Source of the DNA: Gammaproteobacteria bacterium
GTDB lineage: Bacteria; Pseudomonadota; Gammaproteobacteria; Pseudomonadales; UBA3067
NCBI GenBank assembly: GCA_019090565.1
Contig: JAHRVS010000393.1
Span: 1-7,086 of the forward strand
DNA length: 7,086 nt
Reading direction: 5' to 3'
The first letter of the stretch is position 1; every line of letters begins with the position of its first letter. The notes under the pieces are model-generated. The model ran no database searches and was not told the origin of the DNA. It saw only the letters and a program-made list of their open reading frames with translations. Below are positions 4,615 to 7,086 of the stretch, piece by piece. The translations under genes were made by a program, and so were the position numbers.

Positions 4615-6996
4615 ATGAACCCCATTTTTTCATTTCACCTAAAAGCGACTATTTGCGCGATAACTTTTGTTGCGTCAATGCTAACGGCAGGCTGTCAAGA
4701 GCCATCCGGTCCAGCCAATAACGGCCAACACCTGGTCAAAGCACAGTCATTCATTAATGGTGGCCAGCTATCTGCCGCACGCATTGAAATCATGAATGCA
4801 TTTCAAGCCAGACCCAATGACCCCGCTGCCTACTTCCTGATGTCTGAGTTATTCGAAACTATGGGCTCTTTAGAGGAAAGTTTGGAGCAGCTCAACAAAG
4901 GTCTGGACCTCTCACCAGAGCCTCCTAGAAAAAAAATATTTAAAAAAATACGCCTTGAGCTAATGACCCAGCGTAATACCGGGATCAATGAACGTTTAGA
5001 TGCCATCTCCCCTGCTGATGTGTCCGAAAAAGCGGAAATTGTCTACCTTAAAGCCTCATCACTTATAAACAACAAGCAATACGACGATGCCAAAATCCTT
5101 CTAAAACAGGCACTGGACATTCTACCTACCCACGTTGACTCCTTGCTTTTTCTCGCTAAATTGAGCGCCAGAGATAACGATCTAGACACGGCAAACGCAC
5201 TTATCGATACAGCCCTAAATGTAGATAAAAACGATGGGGATAGCCTCATTCTGAAAGGGCAAGTTGCCCTCAAACAAAAAGATTTCATCACCGCCGAAGA
5301 AAGCTTCACCTACGCGCTACTTTCACTAAATAAACTCGATATTATGACACCCAAGAAATACACCATTCTAAGTGGTTTGGTGTTAGCGCTAAACAAGCTT
5401 GGGCAGCAAGACAAGGCCATTAGGTATACCGGTATTTTAGCCAAATCGCGCCCCGGGCAGCTCAAATCCAGCTACAAGGGCGCCCTCGATGCACTTTCAC
5501 ACAGGGACATCACCAAAGCACAAGACGAACTTGAAAAAGCGCTACGCCTTGCTCCTTCACACGCCCCATCGAATTATTTATTGGGCATGACCAAACTCAA
5601 GCAGGGTGACCTAGAGGCGGCTGAAAAACACCTCAGCATGGCTCTGAAAGGCGATTATATTCCAGAAAAGACACGCCTTGCACTGATCTTGACGCGTATA
5701 AAGCTTGAACAGCTAGATGAAGCGCAGCAACTGGTAGACTTAGGATTAAAAGAGTCTCCTGAAAACCCCACATATCTAGCTCTTCGTGGCAATATCCTAT
5801 CGACACAAGGTAAAGAAAAAGAAGCAGAGAAAGCCTTTCAAAGTGCGCTGGATAAAAATAGCGGCTTCGTACCCGCCCTGAATGGCCTCGCAAAAACCTA
5901 TGAAAAAATGGGGGACATCAATGCCTCAAAAAACCAGCTACTCCTCGCCGCGATGGCGGCACCAAACAATTCCCAGCTCCTCGCAAGTCTCATAAGGTTT
6001 GGGATGCGTAACAACCAAACCGATTGGGCTCTCAAGGAAATAAAAAGGCTTCCAACTCTTAAAGGTGAGCCTCTCGCAGCCCCCCTCGTGCTAGGCGCCT
6101 ACTATTTGCAAGCTCATGACTTAAAACAATCTCAAAAATACCTAGACAAAGCCGAAGCCATCAAACCTGACAGCCCTTTAGTTAAACGCCTGTCCAGTAA
6201 TTTATATATGGCAAAAGCCCTTGTGGCTACAAAAGCTGGAAATAAAAAGGAAGCCCTTTCACTGCTTAACCACGCGACAAGCACGGCTCCTAAGAACCTC
6301 AAAGCGCATGTCCTAAAAGCCGGATTGCTCTCTAAAGACGGCAACACCCAGGGTGCCATTAAAATTGCGAAACACCTCCAAAACGATAAACAATTTTACG
6401 CTACAGGAATCGAGCTAGAGGGAAATATCTGGGCGGAAGCTGCTCAATTTAAAAAGGCTAGCAATTCCTTTGAAACACTTTGGAAAACAAACAAAAATGG
6501 AAAACTCGCCATAAAGATTTATCGTATTAAAAAAGAATACAGCGATGCCAACGAAGCGATGCAACATATAAAAGAGTGGGTTAACGACAAGCCCGATGCT
6601 TTGCCTGCTATTACTGCCTTGGCCATGCTAGAACAAGAAAATAACAATAAAAAAATGGCCATCACACTCTATGAAAAAGCCCTCGCTATTAAGGCCAACA
6701 ACCCATTAGTACTAAATAATTTATCCTACATTTATTACGAAGAAGACAACCCCCGCGCACTGGAGCTGGCAGCCAAGGCGTATGCCCTTGTTCCAGAAAA
6801 TGCCGCCATTGCAGACACCTATGGTTGGATTCTTATTGAGAATAATCAGCTCGATAAAGGGCTGCCAGTACTAGAGCAAGCGGCAAAAGCAGCGCCTACA
6901 GCAAAGGAAATACTACAGCATTACTCTGAAGCCCTAACTCGCGCAGGAAAGCTAGAAGAAGCGGGCCAAATTATGGAGCAAATAACCAAGCTTTAA
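4615..6996 (+). CDS. prsT: PEP-CTERM/XrtA-system TPR-repeat lipoprotein PrsT
   Basis: The 793-residue lipoprotein has a hydrophobic signal ending in a lipobox, LTAG-Cys27. The residue after Cys is Gln, so the lipid-anchored protein should go to the outer membrane. Nearly all the rest is TPR repeats, with recurrent A-x-x-x-h-x-x-A-L and P-x-x-x-x-h patterns from about residue 35 to the end. The C-terminal block NNLSYIYYEEDNPRALELA, then DTYGWILIENNQLDKGLPVL, is the hallmark of PrsT (TIGR02917-like). Family members are usually near 900 residues, so this one is somewhat short but has both ends. PrsT occurs in genomes with exosortase A sorting of PEP-CTERM proteins and extracellular polysaccharide; its molecular task is not established, and a scaffold role is the usual inference from TPRs. 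Two ATGs are in tandem. AAGGAG ends 7 nt before the ATG at 4615 and only 4 nt before the one at 4612, so 4615 is favoured. Confidence 0.95.
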   Translation: MNPIFSFHLKATICAITFVASMLTAGCQEPSGPANNGQHLVKAQSFINGGQLSAARIEIMNAFQARPNDPAAYFLMSELFETMGSLEESLEQLNKGLDLSPEPPRKKIFKKIRLELMTQRNTGINERLDAISPADVSEKAEIVYLKASSLINNKQYDDAKILLKQALDILPTHVDSLLFLAKLSARDNDLDTANALIDTALNVDKNDGDSLILKGQVALKQKDFITAEESFTYALLSLNKLDIMTPKKYTILSGLVLALNKLGQQDKAIRYTGILAKSRPGQLKSSYKGALDALSHRDITKAQDELEKALRLAPSHAPSNYLLGMTKLKQGDLEAAEKHLSMALKGDYIPEKTRLALILTRIKLEQLDEAQQLVDLGLKESPENPTYLALRGNILSTQGKEKEAEKAFQSALDKNSGFVPALNGLAKTYEKMGDINASKNQLLLAAMAAPNNSQLLASLIRFGMRNNQTDWALKEIKRLPTLKGEPLAAPLVLGAYYLQAHDLKQSQKYLDKAEAIKPDSPLVKRLSSNLYMAKALVATKAGNKKEALSLLNHATSTAPKNLKAHVLKAGLLSKDGNTQGAIKIAKHLQNDKQFYATGIELEGNIWAEAAQFKKASNSFETLWKTNKNGKLAIKIYRIKKEYSDANEAMQHIKEWVNDKPDALPAITALAMLEQENNNKKMAITLYEKALAIKANNPLVLNNLSYIYYEEDNPRALELAAKAYALVPENAAIADTYGWILIENNQLDKGLPVLEQAAKAAPTAKEILQHYSEALTRAGKLEEAGQIMEQITKL

Positions 6997-7004
6997 CCCA
7001 TTAT

Positions 7005-7041
7005 TGAGGCTCGCTGAGGAGTAATTGAGTTGCGCCTCAGC
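7005..7041. terminator. Hairpin-forming gap after prsT (weak, possibly bidirectional terminator)
   Basis: GCTGAGG (7013-7019) pairs with CCTCAGC (7035-7041) around a 15-nt loop. An alternative arm, TGAGGC at 7005-7010, can also pair with GCCTCA at 7034-7039. It sits between the prsT stop and a possible convergent gene end, the usual place for a shared terminator. No T-run follows on either strand, so strong intrinsic termination is not supported. Confidence 0.3.
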
Positions 7042-7086
7042 TAGTCATCATCAAGCTTTACTAAACTCTCAAGCCGCTCACCATAC
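7041..7086 (-). CDS. Possible C-terminal end of a convergent gene (partial)
   Basis: Reading leftward from the right edge gives an open frame ending YGERLESLVKLDDD then TAG. An acidic, charged tail like this is plausible for a real protein C terminus, and it would leave a compact 44-nt gap to prsT. Only 14 full codons are visible, so neither the gene nor its family can be identified; this may be chance. Confidence 0.25.
   Translation of the reverse strand, partial: YGERLESLVKLDDD

Noticed and set aside
4427..4633. 68-codon minus-strand frame across the prsT promoter and start
   Set aside because: It overlaps the strong prsT ribosome site and N terminus, its composition is not protein-like (many Trp, Met and Cys), and it would obstruct the divergent promoter region.
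1..7086. Insertion sequences, CRISPR arrays and tRNA genes
   Set aside because: I saw no transposase-like protein, regularly spaced repeats or tRNA cloverleaf; the window is almost filled by the export and PrsT genes.

Overview
The window is part of an exosortase A (XrtA)/PEP-CTERM-type exopolysaccharide locus from a Gram-negative bacterium. The evidence is a lipoprotein signal, an outer-membrane-type protein with a signal peptide, and a Wzz-like inner-membrane protein. Moderate G+C by eye and the protein style suggest a marine or aquatic gammaproteobacterium, but this is inference; no rRNA or other taxonomic marker is present.

Layout. From about 4.2 kb down to the left edge, a minus-strand gene train reads in this order: a polysaccharide chain-length determinant (Wzz/GNVR type, three membrane helices), a CpsD/BY-kinase-like P-loop ATPase with a degenerate nucleotide site, an unconfirmed 62-codon open frame bridging the next gap, a signal-peptide-bearing beta-rich protein of the PEP-CTERM-associated outer-membrane type, and the first 126 codons of a NodB-like polysaccharide deacetylase that runs off the left edge. 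Gene junctions are tight: TAG directly followed by ATG, then an 8-nt overlap, then ATGA, then a 50-nt gap. This supports one operon. A divergent regulatory region of roughly 360-410 bp (about 4198-4611) separates it from a plus-strand gene for the TPR lipoprotein PrsT. After PrsT come a short hairpin-forming gap and what may be the last codons of a convergent gene cut by the right edge.

How the genes fit together. Wzz and its cytoplasmic ATPase partner normally set polymer length and drive export in Wzx/Wzy-type polysaccharide systems. The beta-rich protein is the likely outer-membrane component. The deacetylase would trim acetyl groups from the polymer. PrsT is the large TPR lipoprotein found in genomes with XrtA sorting of PEP-CTERM proteins. 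The exosortase, glycosyltransferases, Wza-type exporter and PrsK/PrsR regulators are not in this window.

The main oddities are: the ATPase lacks the Walker A lysine and has altered Walker A' residues; a 62-codon frame links the ATPase and outer-membrane genes by overlaps at both ends, with a GC-rich hairpin that could mask the next ribosome site; a 27-bp imperfect palindrome and a cluster of GTATAC palindromes lie around the start of the Wzz gene; and the ExeA-like ATPase often seen between the outer-membrane protein and the deacetylase is absent. The gene identities are a known system; the regulatory and ATPase details are the less familiar part.
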